Source: DATFCK01 sp963728975 (GTDB lineage Bacteria; Verrucomicrobiota; Verrucomicrobiia; Chthoniobacterales; UBA10450). From it: a stretch of 64,000 nucleotides of DNA. Below, in pieces: positions 11,371-20,127 of this stretch. The notes below the pieces were generated by a model. It was not told where the DNA came from and made no database searches. It worked only from the letters and a program-made list of their open reading frames with translations. How positions within the stretch are numbered: the stretch's first letter is position 1; each line of letters opens with the position of its first letter. Both the position numbers and the translations under genes were made by a program. The stretch lies in contig CAVSMF010000002.1 of NCBI GenBank assembly GCA_963728975.1, positions 558,001-622,000 of the forward strand. Reading direction: 5' to 3'.

Positions 11371-11808
11371 TCAGGCCGCTGGGTCTATTAGAGCCAGGCC
11401 GCTGACCGGATCGAACTTGCGCCGGAGGTTGGCCGGCGACTCGGTCAGCATCACTTCCAGGGTCGGCCGGACCCTCGCCTTCTTGAGATGGCCGCCCCGG
11501 GTGGTTCCGTCCGAACGCCCCACAACAAGATGAGCGTGCACTTCGGGTTTGCGACCCTTCAGGGCAATGTCACCCGCCATTGCTAGGACCTCCACTTGTT
11601 CGTCGATCGGAATGTCACGGTATTTTTTCGTCTCCCAGTCGAAATAAGCCAGAAGCACTTTCCGAAAAGCGCCTATCGCGGTGAAACGCGCCGCGGTCAC
11701 ATGGTGCTCCCGCGCGAAATTTTCCAGGCCGCTTTTTGGATCTTCATCGATTTCAAAGATGATCGCCCATGTCTTTTCGCCGTCGTAATTCAGTTCTTTT
11801 GTTTTCAT
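11371..11808 (-). CDS. PPC (DUF296) domain protein
   Basis: 145 residues forming a single PPC/DUF296 domain. It starts with a strand-turn ending in ARFTAIGAF, and the conserved histidine segment is KPEVHAHLVVGRSDG followed by TRGGHL. In plants the domain goes with AT-hook DNA-binding proteins; bacterial stand-alone members form trimers and their role is unclear. It follows the DUF4396 gene by 29 bases on the same strand and is probably the last gene of the 13158-11371 operon. Confidence 0.85.
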   Translation of the reverse strand: MKTKELNYDGEKTWAIIFEIDEDPKSGLENFAREHHVTAARFTAIGAFRKVLLAYFDWETKKYRDIPIDEQVEVLAMAGDIALKGRKPEVHAHLVVGRSDGTTRGGHLKKARVRPTLEVMLTESPANLRRKFDPVSGLALIDPAA

Positions 11809-11837
11809 GTTCGCCGCCCCTCCTCCTTAAAATTGAT

Positions 11838-12617
11838 TCACATCTTCTCCTTTATCCCTGAGCGGAGCAGCCACCAATTCACGGGATAACTGGTCAGGAA
11901 ACCGGCCAGCATTGCGATCTGCATCATGAACCAGAAAACCGGATTGGTTTTTTCAATCTCATGACCCCAGATCAGAAACGTCGCGACCGCCATCCAGCCA
12001 TACATTCCCAACTGCCACGCCGTCAGCGACAAGAAATCGGCCTTGGCCGCCTGAACCAGTCCTTCGCCTACCCTTAAGTTGCGCATCGGGACGATGGTGA
12101 AGTACTGAAAAATAATGCCAAAGGCGAGGGCCACGAAATAATCCACCAGCCAGGCCCCGAATATCTTCATCCCGAGTAGAGTGAGCGGAAAAACGAATAG
12201 AGCCCATTCCGCAGTAAGGTCGGCCAAAGCGCAGCCGCTCCCACAATGGGTCGCTCCCAGGGCCACCATCTGCCAGAACGGCTTTTTCTTTCCCGGCGGC
12301 TCTTCCTCACGGGCTTTGGCTTCCTCGACCGCGCGCCTTGTCGAGAGCCGGCCGGCGGTGAAATAACCCCACAAGGCCAACGGCCCGGCATAAAGTGCCG
12401 TGATCGGCCAGACCAGGTTCATGATCCACATCTGTTGGGGATGGCCGGCCAGCGTATCCAGGACTATGATCAATGCCGACATCCCGCCGACGATCAGACA
12501 AACGATCGCGATGGCGCGAAGCGGGTCGATCATTGCGCCCGCGCCTCCAAAATCCTCGATGCCGAAACCTGCGCAAATCGCTAACCACGGCTCAAGGGTT
12601 TTCATCAAATCGCGCAC
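11838..12617 (-). CDS. DUF4396 membrane protein
   Basis: 259 residues with about six membrane segments. The family hallmark GATHCGSGCALADL lies near residue 145-158, placing a His and two Cys at the membrane edge as a possible metal or redox site. A charged loop (about 108-135) precedes it. Function is not known for the family. It lies between a small membrane protein (22-base gap) and the PPC protein (29-base gap), so the three are probably co-transcribed. Confidence 0.8.
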   Translation of the reverse strand: MRDLMKTLEPWLAICAGFGIEDFGGAGAMIDPLRAIAIVCLIVGGMSALIIVLDTLAGHPQQMWIMNLVWPITALYAGPLALWGYFTAGRLSTRRAVEEAKAREEEPPGKKKPFWQMVALGATHCGSGCALADLTAEWALFVFPLTLLGMKIFGAWLVDYFVALAFGIIFQYFTIVPMRNLRVGEGLVQAAKADFLSLTAWQLGMYGWMAVATFLIWGHEIEKTNPVFWFMMQIAMLAGFLTSYPVNWWLLRSGIKEKM

Positions 12618-12639
12618 CGCTACCCAGGCCCGTTAGGCG

Positions 12640-13158
12640 CTAATCGCCGTGGTCTTCTTCCCGGTTTGGTCCCTCCGGCGGCGGCTCGTCCGCCCGGCGA
12701 AATTCCTTGTGGCGGATCTTACCCCCGGCATAGGCGATCCAGCTCCCCACCCCGAGAGTGCCGAGCGCGACAATGAAAGTCACGATGGCGAGGGGCAAAG
12801 CGGCCGATCGCCACTTGATCGGCAGAAGGATTGCGCCAAGGGCCAGCGCGGCCAGGGCGTAGAAAACGTAAATCGTTTTTTCCGCCCGATGCATGTGCGT
12901 GTTCAGCCAGGCTTCGCCTTCCAGGTTCTCCATCGAATAAACGCGGTCGTAGCTTTTCTGCCCGAATTCGTAGACCGGCCAGGCCGCCGCCGCGCTGAGA
13001 AAAACAGCGATCAATCCAGGAAGAAGGGCTGCCCGCGAACGGGCGATAAGCCCCACCAAAAGCCCGACTGTCCCCAGGGCAAGGCCGTAAATCGGAATGG
13101 GATTAATGAGTATATGGACATACTCCGGCTGGCTCAGATGCTGGAAAAAATGATTCAT
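12640..13158 (-). CDS. Four-helix membrane protein (DUF2231-like)
   Basis: 172 residues with four predicted membrane helices (about 20-40, 45-63, 95-113, 120-143) and a charged C-terminal tail. The opening HILINPIPIYGLALG resembles the His-Pro-Ile-Pro entry of DUF2231 proteins, which are often tied to haem or redox proteins. The assignment is tentative. First gene of the operon continuing into DUF4396 and the PPC protein. Confidence 0.55.
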   Translation of the reverse strand: MNHFFQHLSQPEYVHILINPIPIYGLALGTVGLLVGLIARSRAALLPGLIAVFLSAAAAWPVYEFGQKSYDRVYSMENLEGEAWLNTHMHRAEKTIYVFYALAALALGAILLPIKWRSAALPLAIVTFIVALGTLGVGSWIAYAGGKIRHKEFRRADEPPPEGPNREEDHGD

Positions 13159-13286
13159 GACATGAGACTAATCGGGAAAGGAATCGATCGCGAGCTGCCC
13201 TTAATTTTCGCGGCTCAACCGGGCGGCGGTTTTATGATTGTGGCGTTCCTCGCGGCGAACAGTTTAGATTAAGTGATTCCTGCGAT

Positions 13287-14468
13287 ATGCCTGACCGAAT
13301 GCATAACGAGCAGAAAAAAGGGCTTTCCGCCGCCAGCGCCTTCCGGTTCGTCCTCGTTCTCGGAATCGCCAACGGTTTTGCCGACCTCACTTACGAAGGC
13401 GCCCGCAGCGTGTCGGGAGCGTTTCTCGAAGTCCTCGGAGCCAGCGCCGCCGTCGTCGGCTTTGCCGCCGGTTTTGGTGAACTCATCGGTTACGCTCTTC
13501 GATCGGTGACCGGCTTTATCAGCGACAAAACCGGCCGCTACTGGCTGGTCACGATCTCCGGTTACGTTGTTAATATGCTGGCGGTCCCGGCCTTGGCTCT
13601 GGCCGGTAACTGGCCGCTTGCGGCCGGTCTCTTGGTCGCCGAGCGCACCGGACGCGCGATCCGCAAGCCTTCCACCGACGCGATGCTTTCCTTCGCCGGA
13701 AAACAACTCGGGAGCGGCTGGGTCTTTGGGATCAATGAGGCACTCGATCAAACCGGCGCGACTATTGGTCCCCTGATCATCGCACTTGTCCTGTTCGAAC
13801 ATGGAAGTTACCGCACCGGCTTCGCTCTTCTTTTGGTTCCCGCCGTTATCACCATCGGAATTGTCTTTTTGGCCAGGCATTTTTTTCCAAACCCGCGGGA
13901 GATCGAGGCCAGCCATCCGATCGAAACAACAGGATTACCGCAGTCTTACTGGCTTTATTTGCTCGCCGGCACCTGCGTTGCCGCGGGCTTTGCCGATTTC
14001 TCGCTTGTTGCCTATCACTTCCAAAAAACCGCTTCGGTGCCGACGGATTGGATTCCAATTTACTATGCCATTGCCATGGGCCTGGGCGGACTGGGAGCTC
14101 TGGCTTTCGGAAAATGGTTCGACCGAGCCGGGCTGCCAATCATGATCGGCGTTTTTTTCGCTTCGGCGTTTTTTGCACCGCTCGTTTTCCTTGGTGGGCG
14201 ATGGCTTGCTCTATGCGGGATGGTGCTCTGGGGAATAGGAATGGCCGCGCAAAATTCGCTGCTTAAGGCCGTGATCGCTCCGCTCATCAGCCAGGAAAGG
14301 CGGGCGACAGGTTTTGGCGTGTTCGACGCCGGCTTTGGAATCGCCTGGTTCCTGGGCAGCTGGCTGATGGGCGTTCTCTACGACAAATCGATTCTGGTTC
14401 TGGTGATCTTTTCCGTGGTTCTGCAACTTTTGGCTTTGCCGATCTTTTATTTGGCTCGGCGCCGATAG
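13287..14468 (+). CDS. Major facilitator superfamily permease
   Basis: 393 residues with about 12 membrane helices. The loop after helix 2 carries GFISDKTGRYW, an MFS motif-A variant. ERTGRAIRKPSTDAML in the helix 4-5 region and GAMIGPLI-like ATIGPLII are typical of a subgroup of uncharacterised MFS permeases often annotated as multidrug or sugar exporters. Substrate unknown. The start follows GATATGCC with no strong ribosome site; an internal ATG five codons on is possible. The gene ends nine bases before the tandem palindromic array. Confidence 0.85.
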   Translation: MPDRMHNEQKKGLSAASAFRFVLVLGIANGFADLTYEGARSVSGAFLEVLGASAAVVGFAAGFGELIGYALRSVTGFISDKTGRYWLVTISGYVVNMLAVPALALAGNWPLAAGLLVAERTGRAIRKPSTDAMLSFAGKQLGSGWVFGINEALDQTGATIGPLIIALVLFEHGSYRTGFALLLVPAVITIGIVFLARHFFPNPREIEASHPIETTGLPQSYWLYLLAGTCVAAGFADFSLVAYHFQKTASVPTDWIPIYYAIAMGLGGLGALAFGKWFDRAGLPIMIGVFFASAFFAPLVFLGGRWLALCGMVLWGIGMAAQNSLLKAVIAPLISQERRATGFGVFDAGFGIAWFLGSWLMGVLYDKSILVLVIFSVVLQLLALPIFYLARRR

Positions 14469-14476
14469 AAGCCACC

Positions 14477-15005
14477 AGGTAGCGGCGGTTCACCCGAACC
14501 GCAATCGGATTCCGATCCCGGCGCCTTTTTCAGCGGACGAAATTATAGCGCACCCATGGCGATTGGGGTCAATCGCCGCTACCTGAGCGCCGCGTCGATA
14601 ACCCGTTAGGTAGCGGCGGTTCACCCGAACCGCCATCGGGTTCCCATCCCGGCGCCTTTTTCAGCGGACGGATTTATAGCGCACCCATGGCGATTGGGAG
14701 CCTGCCCTGAGCGAAGCCGAATGGGTCAATCGCCGCTACCTGAGCGCCGCGTCGATAACCCGTTAGGTAGCGGCGGTTCACCCGAACCGCCATCGGGTTC
14801 CCATCCCGGCGCCTTTTTCAGCGGACGGATTTATAGCGCACCCATGGCGATTGTGGGTCAATCGCCGCTACCTGCGCGCCGCGTCGATAACCCGTTAGGT
14901 AGCGGCGGTTCACCCGAACCGCCATCGGATTCCCATCCCGGCGCCTTTTTCAGCGGACGGAATCATAGCGCACCCATGGCGATTGGGGTCAATCGCCGCT
15001 ACCTG
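14477..15005. repeat. Tandem array of four palindrome-ended units of about 131 bp
   Basis: Four near-identical head-to-tail units start at 14477, 14608, 14765 and 14897 (131, 157, 132 and about 109 bp). Each begins AGGTAGCGGCGGTTCACCCG and contains an internal inverted repeat: the head AGGTAGCGGCG pairs with CGCCGCTACCT before the unit end. Unit 2 carries an extra 25-bp stretch with GCCCTGAGCGAAGCCGAA, itself a widespread bacterial repeat motif. Units are separated by GCGCCGCGTCGATAACCCGT. The reading frame across it is a by-product of repetition. The last unit supplies the acpS stop codon. Confidence 0.9.
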
Positions 15006-15385
15006 CGCCCCTCTAACACAATCGTCGCCACCGCATGTTCGTGGCTGTGGCTCAACGTAATCAAGGCATTGGTAACGCCGCGTTCCCGCGCCAGTTTCTC
15101 CGCGCCTCCGCCCAATACCAAAAACGGTTCGCCGCTCGGCTTCTTGTGCACGTCAATGTCACGCCAGCCCATCGCCTTGCCGATCCCGGTGCCGAACGCT
15201 TTGGAAACAGCCTCCTTGGCTGCGAAACGCGCCGCCAGATGGCGCGCGGGAAATTTCATCGACATGCAATATTTGATCTCACCCTCGGTAAAGACCCGCC
15301 TCAAAAACCGATCGCCGAACCGATCCAACGAATGTTGGATACGGGCGCATTCAACCAAATCGACGCCGATACCAACGACACTCAT
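14999..15385 (-). CDS. acpS: Holo-[acyl-carrier-protein] synthase
   Basis: 128 residues. Transfers 4'-phosphopantetheine from CoA to the serine of apo-ACP. The N-terminal GIGVDLVECARI holds the magnesium-binding Asp; the second motif AARFAAKEAVSKAFGTGIG carries the catalytic Glu; HSHEHAVATIVL closes the fold. The ATG at 15385 gives the family length; an extension to 15433 would add 16 unlike residues. It is downstream of pdxJ on the same strand, a common bacterial pair. Two oddities: a palindromic element ends two bases upstream of the start, leaving no Shine-Dalgarno sequence, and the stop TAG lies inside the last tandem repeat unit. Confidence 0.95.
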   Translation of the reverse strand: MSVVGIGVDLVECARIQHSLDRFGDRFLRRVFTEGEIKYCMSMKFPARHLAARFAAKEAVSKAFGTGIGKAMGWRDIDVHKKPSGEPFLVLGGGAEKLARERGVTNALITLSHSHEHAVATIVLEGRR

Positions 15386-15387
15386 TT

Positions 15388-15520
15388 CAGGTAGGGACGT
15401 CGGACGTCCAGGGGTATGGCGTTTTGCCTGCAATTTGACAATCTAAGTGCGCTCGTTGCGGACGCCCCGGCCTCTGGCTTGGAGAAGCCGACGACTCGGA
15501 AAGAGGTGCGTCCCTACCTG
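15388..15520. repeat. Inverted-repeat element between pdxJ and acpS
   Basis: A 133-bp element with perfect 12-bp ends, CAGGTAGGGACG at 15388-15399 and its complement at 15509-15520. The interior is GC rich. It fills most of the pdxJ-acpS gap and its end lies where the acpS ribosome-binding site should be. The ends match the arsS insert at 20985-21038 (TGGTAGGGACG), so both belong to one family. Confidence 0.8.
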
Positions 15521-15550
15521 ATAATGGCAACGCCGCCCGGATATCTCGTT

Positions 15551-16303
15551 TCATGCGGGATAATCTTCCATCGCCCCTAACATCTCGCGGACGGCGTCCT
15601 CCAGGCCAACGAAAATCGCCCGCGATACGATCGAATGTCCAATGTTGAGTTCGGTTAGATGCGGAACTTCATGAATCAGCCTGATGTTTTTATAGTTGAT
15701 GCCGTGCCCGGCGTTGACTTGCAGCTTTAGCTCCGATGCTGCCTTCGCCGCCGCCTGCAGATTTTCGATTTCCGCCTTTTCTATCTTTTCCGAAAAGGCG
15801 TTGGCCAATTTGCCGGTGTGCAGCTCCACCATCTCGACCCCGAGTTCGCCGGCCGCATCAATTTGCTCGAGAGCAGGATCCACAAACAAGCTCACTCGAA
15901 TGCCGGAAGTCTGAAGACGCTTTATCGTGGTTTCGAGCTCCTTCCGGTTGGCCACCACATCCAGACCACCCTCCGTTGTCACCTCTTCCCTCTTCTCCGG
16001 AACCAGACAAACCTCGTCCGGCTGAATCCGAAGGGCGGCATCGACAATTTCCGGAGTGTTGCCCATCTCAAGGTTTAGTTTTGTAATGACGTTTTGCCGC
16101 AACCGTTCCAGATCCCGGTCCTGCATATGTCGGCGGTCAGCCCGCAAATGCGCCACAATTCCGTGCGCCCCGGCGCGTTCACAAATAGAGGCCGCCACGA
16201 TTGGATCGGGTTCGGCGTTTTTCGATTCCGGCATCGTCGCGTAACGCGCCTGCCGCAAAGTGGCTACATGATCAATGTTGACGCCCAGTCGCAGTTTGCT
16301 CAT
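15551..16303 (-). CDS. pdxJ: Pyridoxine 5'-phosphate synthase
   Basis: 250 residues. Condenses 1-deoxyxylulose 5-phosphate with 3-amino-2-oxopropyl phosphate in DXP-dependent vitamin B6 synthesis. Conserved: LGVNIDHVATLRQAR at the start, GIVAHLRADRRHMQDRD with the active-site His and Arg, the Glu of KLNLEMGN, VELHTGKLAN, and the glycine-rich phosphate loop VNAGHGINYKN plus LNIGHSIVSRAIF. The ATG at 16303 puts MSKLRLGVNID in register with known PdxJ proteins; an upstream ATG at 16333 is less likely. Confidence 0.95.
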   Translation of the reverse strand: MSKLRLGVNIDHVATLRQARYATMPESKNAEPDPIVAASICERAGAHGIVAHLRADRRHMQDRDLERLRQNVITKLNLEMGNTPEIVDAALRIQPDEVCLVPEKREEVTTEGGLDVVANRKELETTIKRLQTSGIRVSLFVDPALEQIDAAGELGVEMVELHTGKLANAFSEKIEKAEIENLQAAAKAASELKLQVNAGHGINYKNIRLIHEVPHLTELNIGHSIVSRAIFVGLEDAVREMLGAMEDYPA

Positions 16304-16366
16304 CCAGTCGCGTTCAATAGGACTCAGAGTCATCGTCAGAGCAAGCGGGTTTGCGGTTTAAGGAAC

Positions 16367-16464
16367 GTAGCCACCGCCCTGTGGGCGGTGTCCTGACGAC
16401 CGCGCTTTCGGTGCCGTCCTCACCTTCGATTACCCTTCCGAACCGGCCACAGGCCGGTTGCTAC
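16367..16464. repeat. GTAGC-ended palindromic element
   Basis: About 98 bp, opening GTAGCCACCGCCCTGTGGGC and closing with CCGGCCACAGGCCGGTTGCTAC. It contains two hairpins (CACCGCCC/GGGCGGTG and ACCGGCC/GGCCGGT). The right end provides the TAG stop of the glycosyltransferase gene at 16461-16463. It belongs to the GTAGC-headed group of elements recurring in the window. Confidence 0.75.
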
Positions 16465-17201
16465 TTAACTCGGGAAGCCGCCGGTCCTTGATGAATTAAA
16501 TTGTCCGGGACAGCCGGACTGCAACAGGTCCCGCGATAGATCCGCTCCAAAATAGATAATGGCACCCCCATCGCGTAGAGCAGCGCGATAAATCCAAAAG
16601 CCAGACTGAGCCGAACCGCTCCGATTTGTTCGTACCGCCTCGGGCTTACCGTAATTCGCCTGGGGATGCAAATCAGGCAACCTTCCTGCCGCAACTTGCG
16701 ATGGAACTCCACATCCTCCATCAACGGGACCTCCGGAAATCCGCCGATCTTCTCGAAAATCGGGCGACGACAAAACAATCCGTGGTCGCCGCACCGCATT
16801 CGAAGTATGAGCCCGGCATAATGGGCAAAGACATCGGTAAGCCGATAAACCCATCCGGATCGGGGCAGACGAATGCGAAAAAAACCTCCCACGACCCGCG
16901 GATCAGTCAGGGCATCGGCGATCTCTTCGAGGCACGATAACGGCACCTCGGCGTCAACATGGAGGAACCAAAGAATATCGCCGCGGGCGATGTTAGCGCC
17001 GGCATTCATTTGCAAGGCCCGGCCGGGTTTCGTTATCAAAACTCGATCAGCCAATCCTTCTGCGATAGAAACAGTGCCGTCGGAGCTGCCGCCGTCCACT
17101 ACGATAATCTCCGCTCCCGGCGCCCGTTCCCGCAAGTGGCCAAGAAATGGAGCGATCAACGTGGCCTCATTTAGGACCGGGATAATGATCGAAATCTTCA
17201 T
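16461..17201 (-). CDS. Family 2 glycosyltransferase, TIGR04283 (arsenosugar-associated) type
   Basis: 246 residues. GT-A fold: ISIIIPVLNEA at the start, EIIVVDGGSSDGT near residue 33, and the metal-binding DxD-like LHVDAE near 79. The signature GGFFRIRL, the Cys-Gly-Asp-His stretch near 138, and FPEVPLMEDVEF near 155-166 match the family seen next to arsenosugar genes. The likely partner, the radical SAM protein ArsS, lies at 20128. The exact sugar reaction is not established. The stop codon is formed by the end of a palindromic element. Confidence 0.85.
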   Translation of the reverse strand: MKISIIIPVLNEATLIAPFLGHLRERAPGAEIIVVDGGSSDGTVSIAEGLADRVLITKPGRALQMNAGANIARGDILWFLHVDAEVPLSCLEEIADALTDPRVVGGFFRIRLPRSGWVYRLTDVFAHYAGLILRMRCGDHGLFCRRPIFEKIGGFPEVPLMEDVEFHRKLRQEGCLICIPRRITVSPRRYEQIGAVRLSLAFGFIALLYAMGVPLSILERIYRGTCCSPAVPDNLIHQGPAASRVK

Positions 17202-17218
17202 CCGAGCGGAAGTTCATC

Positions 17219-17262
17219 AATGTCGAACGCTCAACGCTCAACGTCCAACGCTCAACCAAACT
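17219..17262. repeat. Short-unit repeat arm (AACGCTC units)
   Basis: Imperfect tandem copies of the short unit CAACGCT/CAACGTC occupy about 40 bp between the glycosyltransferase start and the transglutaminase-like gene. Similar single arms lie at about 18870-18917 and, in the other orientation, at 59640-59675. No matching opposite arm was found close by. Confidence 0.6.
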
Positions 17263-17375
17263 GGATTCTACGCTTGCGTCTTGGAGTGCGGCAGTACTCT
17301 GCGGCCTCTCAATTTCGATGAATTCAACTGCTGCGCGCGATTCCGGTAATCGAAACTTCTCACCTGCCGCCCGTT

Positions 17376-18323
17376 TCAGGTTCGCGTCCGATGGAAAGTA
17401 AAAGCGGTGTCGGTTTTCACGGTCTTGCCGTTCATTTCGAGCAGCGGATAGACCAGGAAATTAATCGGGCCACTGGCCGGGGCGGGATTGACAATCAAAT
17501 CCCGGCCCTTGGTTAGCTCGAAACGATTAGCCGGGTTGTGGCCGAAGTAGTAGTCGGCCAGCGTCGGATTTTTCCATGCTTCACTGATATCCACAGGCAC
17601 CCAGCGGCCATCGGCGAAAAATTCCGCCCAACAATGATAACCTTCGATCGCGCCTTCGCTCTTGTCGGCGGGAATCGTCGCCCCGATGGCAAAACGCGCG
17701 GGGATCCCGATACTGCGCGCGAGAGCGATGAAATATGCGTGAAAATCGCTGCAGTTGCCGGTCTTGGCATCGCACGCGTAAACAGCATCTCCCCTTCCCC
17801 AGCCCGTCCCGGATTTATCGTAACGCATCCGGCCGAGCACGTGATCGTAAAGCGCTTTGGCGCGGGCAAGGTCGCCTTTTTTTCCCGCCGTCGCTTGTTC
17901 CGCCAGAGTCTTGAACGTCTCGTTTATGGGGACGAGCTTTCTCCGGACGAAGGAAACGCGCGGGATCCTCTCCTTTCGCCGCATAAGCGGATTTCTCCTT
18001 GCGCACAACCAGATAGCGCAACTCGATCGTCTTGCCGCTGTCGGCCGGCATTGCGGGTGCAACACACAGATATCGTTGCCGTAATCGCGATCCTGAATCT
18101 TTTCCCACTTCATCGGGATGCTGATCTCCTCTTGCCTAACCGTCTGAAAAGCGTCCGTCTTGGCCAGTGGAATCCAGAGGGATGCATCGCCTTTGATTTC
18201 CGGAAGCGTTACCCGGTAAACAAACTCGAACTCATCGGATCCTTTGACGATGCCGGGCTGGTCCGCGGCCAAACCGCTTGCGGCTCCGAGGAGAACAACG
18301 GCGACGACAATGAGGCGGCTCAT
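17376..18323 (-). CDS. Secreted transglutaminase-like protein with a frame-shifted internal segment
   Basis: The start at 18323 gives a signal peptide (MSRLIVVAVVLLGAASGLAA). The C-terminal half is a transglutaminase-like domain with a Cys in TGNCSDFHAYF, a His in GYHCWAEFF and an Asp in WVPVDISEA, the usual catalytic triad. Between about 18065 and 17940 the open frame encodes implausible residues (PTAARRSSCAIW), while the neighbouring frame reads sensibly (PADSGKTIELRYLVV). Two compensating one-base changes would explain this: a missing base near TGTGTGTTG at 18061-18068 and an extra A in the AAA at 17938-17940. The frame stays open overall. Substrate unknown; it may act on peptides or cell-wall proteins. 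Confidence 0.75.
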   Translation of the reverse strand: MSRLIVVAVVLLGAASGLAADQPGIVKGSDEFEFVYRVTLPEIKGDASLWIPLAKTDAFQTVRQEEISIPMKWEKIQDRDYGNDICVLHPQCRPTAARRSSCAIWLCARRNPLMRRKERIPRVSFVRRKLVPINETFKTLAEQATAGKKGDLARAKALYDHVLGRMRYDKSGTGWGRGDAVYACDAKTGNCSDFHAYFIALARSIGIPARFAIGATIPADKSEGAIEGYHCWAEFFADGRWVPVDISEAWKNPTLADYYFGHNPANRFELTKGRDLIVNPAPASGPINFLVYPLLEMNGKTVKTDTAFTFHRTRT

Positions 18324-18336
18324 TCCGGAAGAAGTC

Positions 18337-18789
18337 TTAGGCTGATACTTTTTTCCAGACGTCGCCTTCCTTTTTCCAATGGTAAAGCGCCTTGCCATTG
18401 ATCTTGTGCACCGACGTCTCCGTAACTTTCATGTCGCCCGGTTCGCCCCCCAGAAAGAAATCGATGTCATAGGTCGTGCCGTCGCCAGCCTTCATATCGA
18501 CGCAGGCAAAATATTTTCCGCCGCCGAGACTCGACAGCCGGTCCTCATGAACCTTGACCAAATCGAGGGCCAGATCTTTACCCTCGTGCTGAACGTGAAA
18601 CTTATGATCGCTGGAGTTTTTGGTCTCGTTTTTGATGTGCTTCTTAATCCCGGCGGAAATGGCCGCCGTGGTCACTGCCTTCTGCTTGCCCGCGGTCGTC
18701 GGATGTTCGGGATGTTCCTGAGCAAAAGCGGGCAAGGCCATGGTCAAAAACAACGCTATGGATGCTGCAATGATGGATCGTGTAATCAT
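18337..18789 (-). CDS. Secreted protein of unknown function
   Basis: 150 residues from the ATG at 18789, chosen because it opens a signal peptide (MITRSIIAASIALFLTMALP, cleaved after AFA). An upstream in-frame ATG at 18843 would bury it. The mature protein starts with a His/Pro-rich stretch and contains a beta-rich domain with YFACVDMKAGDGTTYDIDFF and a lysine-rich C-terminus. No family was recognised. It lies 13 bases upstream of the transglutaminase-like gene on the same strand, so they probably form an operon. Confidence 0.6.
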   Translation of the reverse strand: MITRSIIAASIALFLTMALPAFAQEHPEHPTTAGKQKAVTTAAISAGIKKHIKNETKNSSDHKFHVQHEGKDLALDLVKVHEDRLSSLGGGKYFACVDMKAGDGTTYDIDFFLGGEPGDMKVTETSVHKINGKALYHWKKEGDVWKKVSA

Positions 18790-18988
18790 AAGATTGGGGA
18801 TTCGATGTTTGGATGTTAATCGGATGCCGGGGATTGTAGCCACTCTTTTATTTCCAGAGCGGAATCTCCAATGTCTAACGTCTCAACGGCTCAACGTCCA
18901 GCTTTCAACGCTTAACGTTCATTGCAATGGATTCTGGACTTGAACCGTGGCCACTGGAGGTTCAAGTTTGAACGTTTCTGCCCTCCCC

Positions 18989-19851
18989 ATGAAGCCCATC
19001 CCGCTGATCGATTACGTTGGAAGCCCGATACTCGGTGCTGGTCTTCCTCGCGCTTTTCCTGCTGCAATGGCGTTTCCCCCTGCGACGGCAGCACTTCAGC
19101 ATGTTACGACGGCTGGTTCGCAATTTCGTTTTGTCCATACCCGGATTCGCGGTGGTTCGTCTGGCGATGCTGCCGATCCCATTTGGTGTCGCCATCTGGG
19201 CGCAGGATCACCATTTCGGTTTGCTCAATTGGCTGGCGATTCCGAAATGGGTCTGAGATCATCGCCACCTTTCTACTGATGGACTATGCCTACTGGTGGT
19301 GGCATTGGGCCAATCACATGGTCCCGTTTTTTTGGCGCTTTCACAATGTTCATCACACCGATCTGGACATGGATGTCAGTACGGCTGCGCGCTTTCATTT
19401 CGGCGAAATGCTTTTCTCGGTTGGCTTCCTCTCCCTCGCCGTCCTTCTCTTTGGAATCGCCCCGGTGATGTTGCTCCTTTTTTTTGTTACTTTCGAAGGT
19501 GCAACCCTCTTTCACCACTCTAACTGGCGCCTGCCCATCCCGGTGGAACGCATAGTGAACCTGATCATGGTCACGCCGCGGATGCATGGAATTCATCACT
19601 CCATCGTGGAGCGGGAAACGAACTCGAATTGGGGCACGATCTTCTGCTGGTGGGATAACCTGCATCGGACCTTGCGCCGGGACATTCCGCAGGACGCGAT
19701 TACCATCGGGGTGGCGGCCTATCGCGACGAAAAGGAGCTCACACTCGGCAAACTTCTCACCCTGCCCTTTGGAAAACAACGCGAATGGCGATTGCCTAAC
19801 GGCGAACGGCCCGAGCGCGCTGTCCAGCCGGCGGATGAGCTGGCAGAATAA
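18989..19851 (+). pseudogene. Sterol desaturase / fatty-acid hydroxylase family gene with two frameshifts
   Basis: The coding sense runs through three frames: MKPIPLIDYV from 18989, then EARYSVLVFLALFLLQWRF (19020-19250), then SEIIATFLLMDYAYWWWHW from about 19256 to the stop at 19851. The last frame has the di-iron histidine motifs HNVHH near 19340 and HGIHH near 19587, and HHSNW between them, as in integral-membrane hydroxylases. Frame changes fall at about 19013-19019 and 19248-19256. The frame open from 18922 encodes nonsense over the N-terminal half. Either a decayed gene or two single-base sequence errors; the catalytic half is otherwise intact. Confidence 0.8.
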
Positions 19852-20127
19852 AAGCAGAAGCGGCGTCCCCGCCGCTTTGGGTTAATCAACCCGACCGGAG
19901 ATCGCGTCGGTTTGCCCTCGCCGGCCGGGAAGCCGCCGTTTCTGTGAACCCACTTCAATAGCCAATTGACGATCCGATCCAATGATCGGCGCTGACCCAT
20001 CCGGGGAATCGTTGGAGGGCGCCGTCGTGGATTGACATCAATTTGACAGGACGGCCGGGGACCGCGCCAGAGCAGCAGCCCGGTTTTCACGATCCCTGTT
20101 TCGATTTCTGGCTTCAGGCATCATTTT

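Noticed and set aside
14477..15005. Possible CRISPR array
   Set aside because: Units are about 131 bp and nearly identical over their whole length, with no short repeat/unique spacer alternation and no cas genes.
14694..15446. Open frame of 250 codons on the plus strand across the tandem repeats and acpS
   Set aside because: It is made of repeat translation followed by the antisense of acpS; no domain and no ribosome site.
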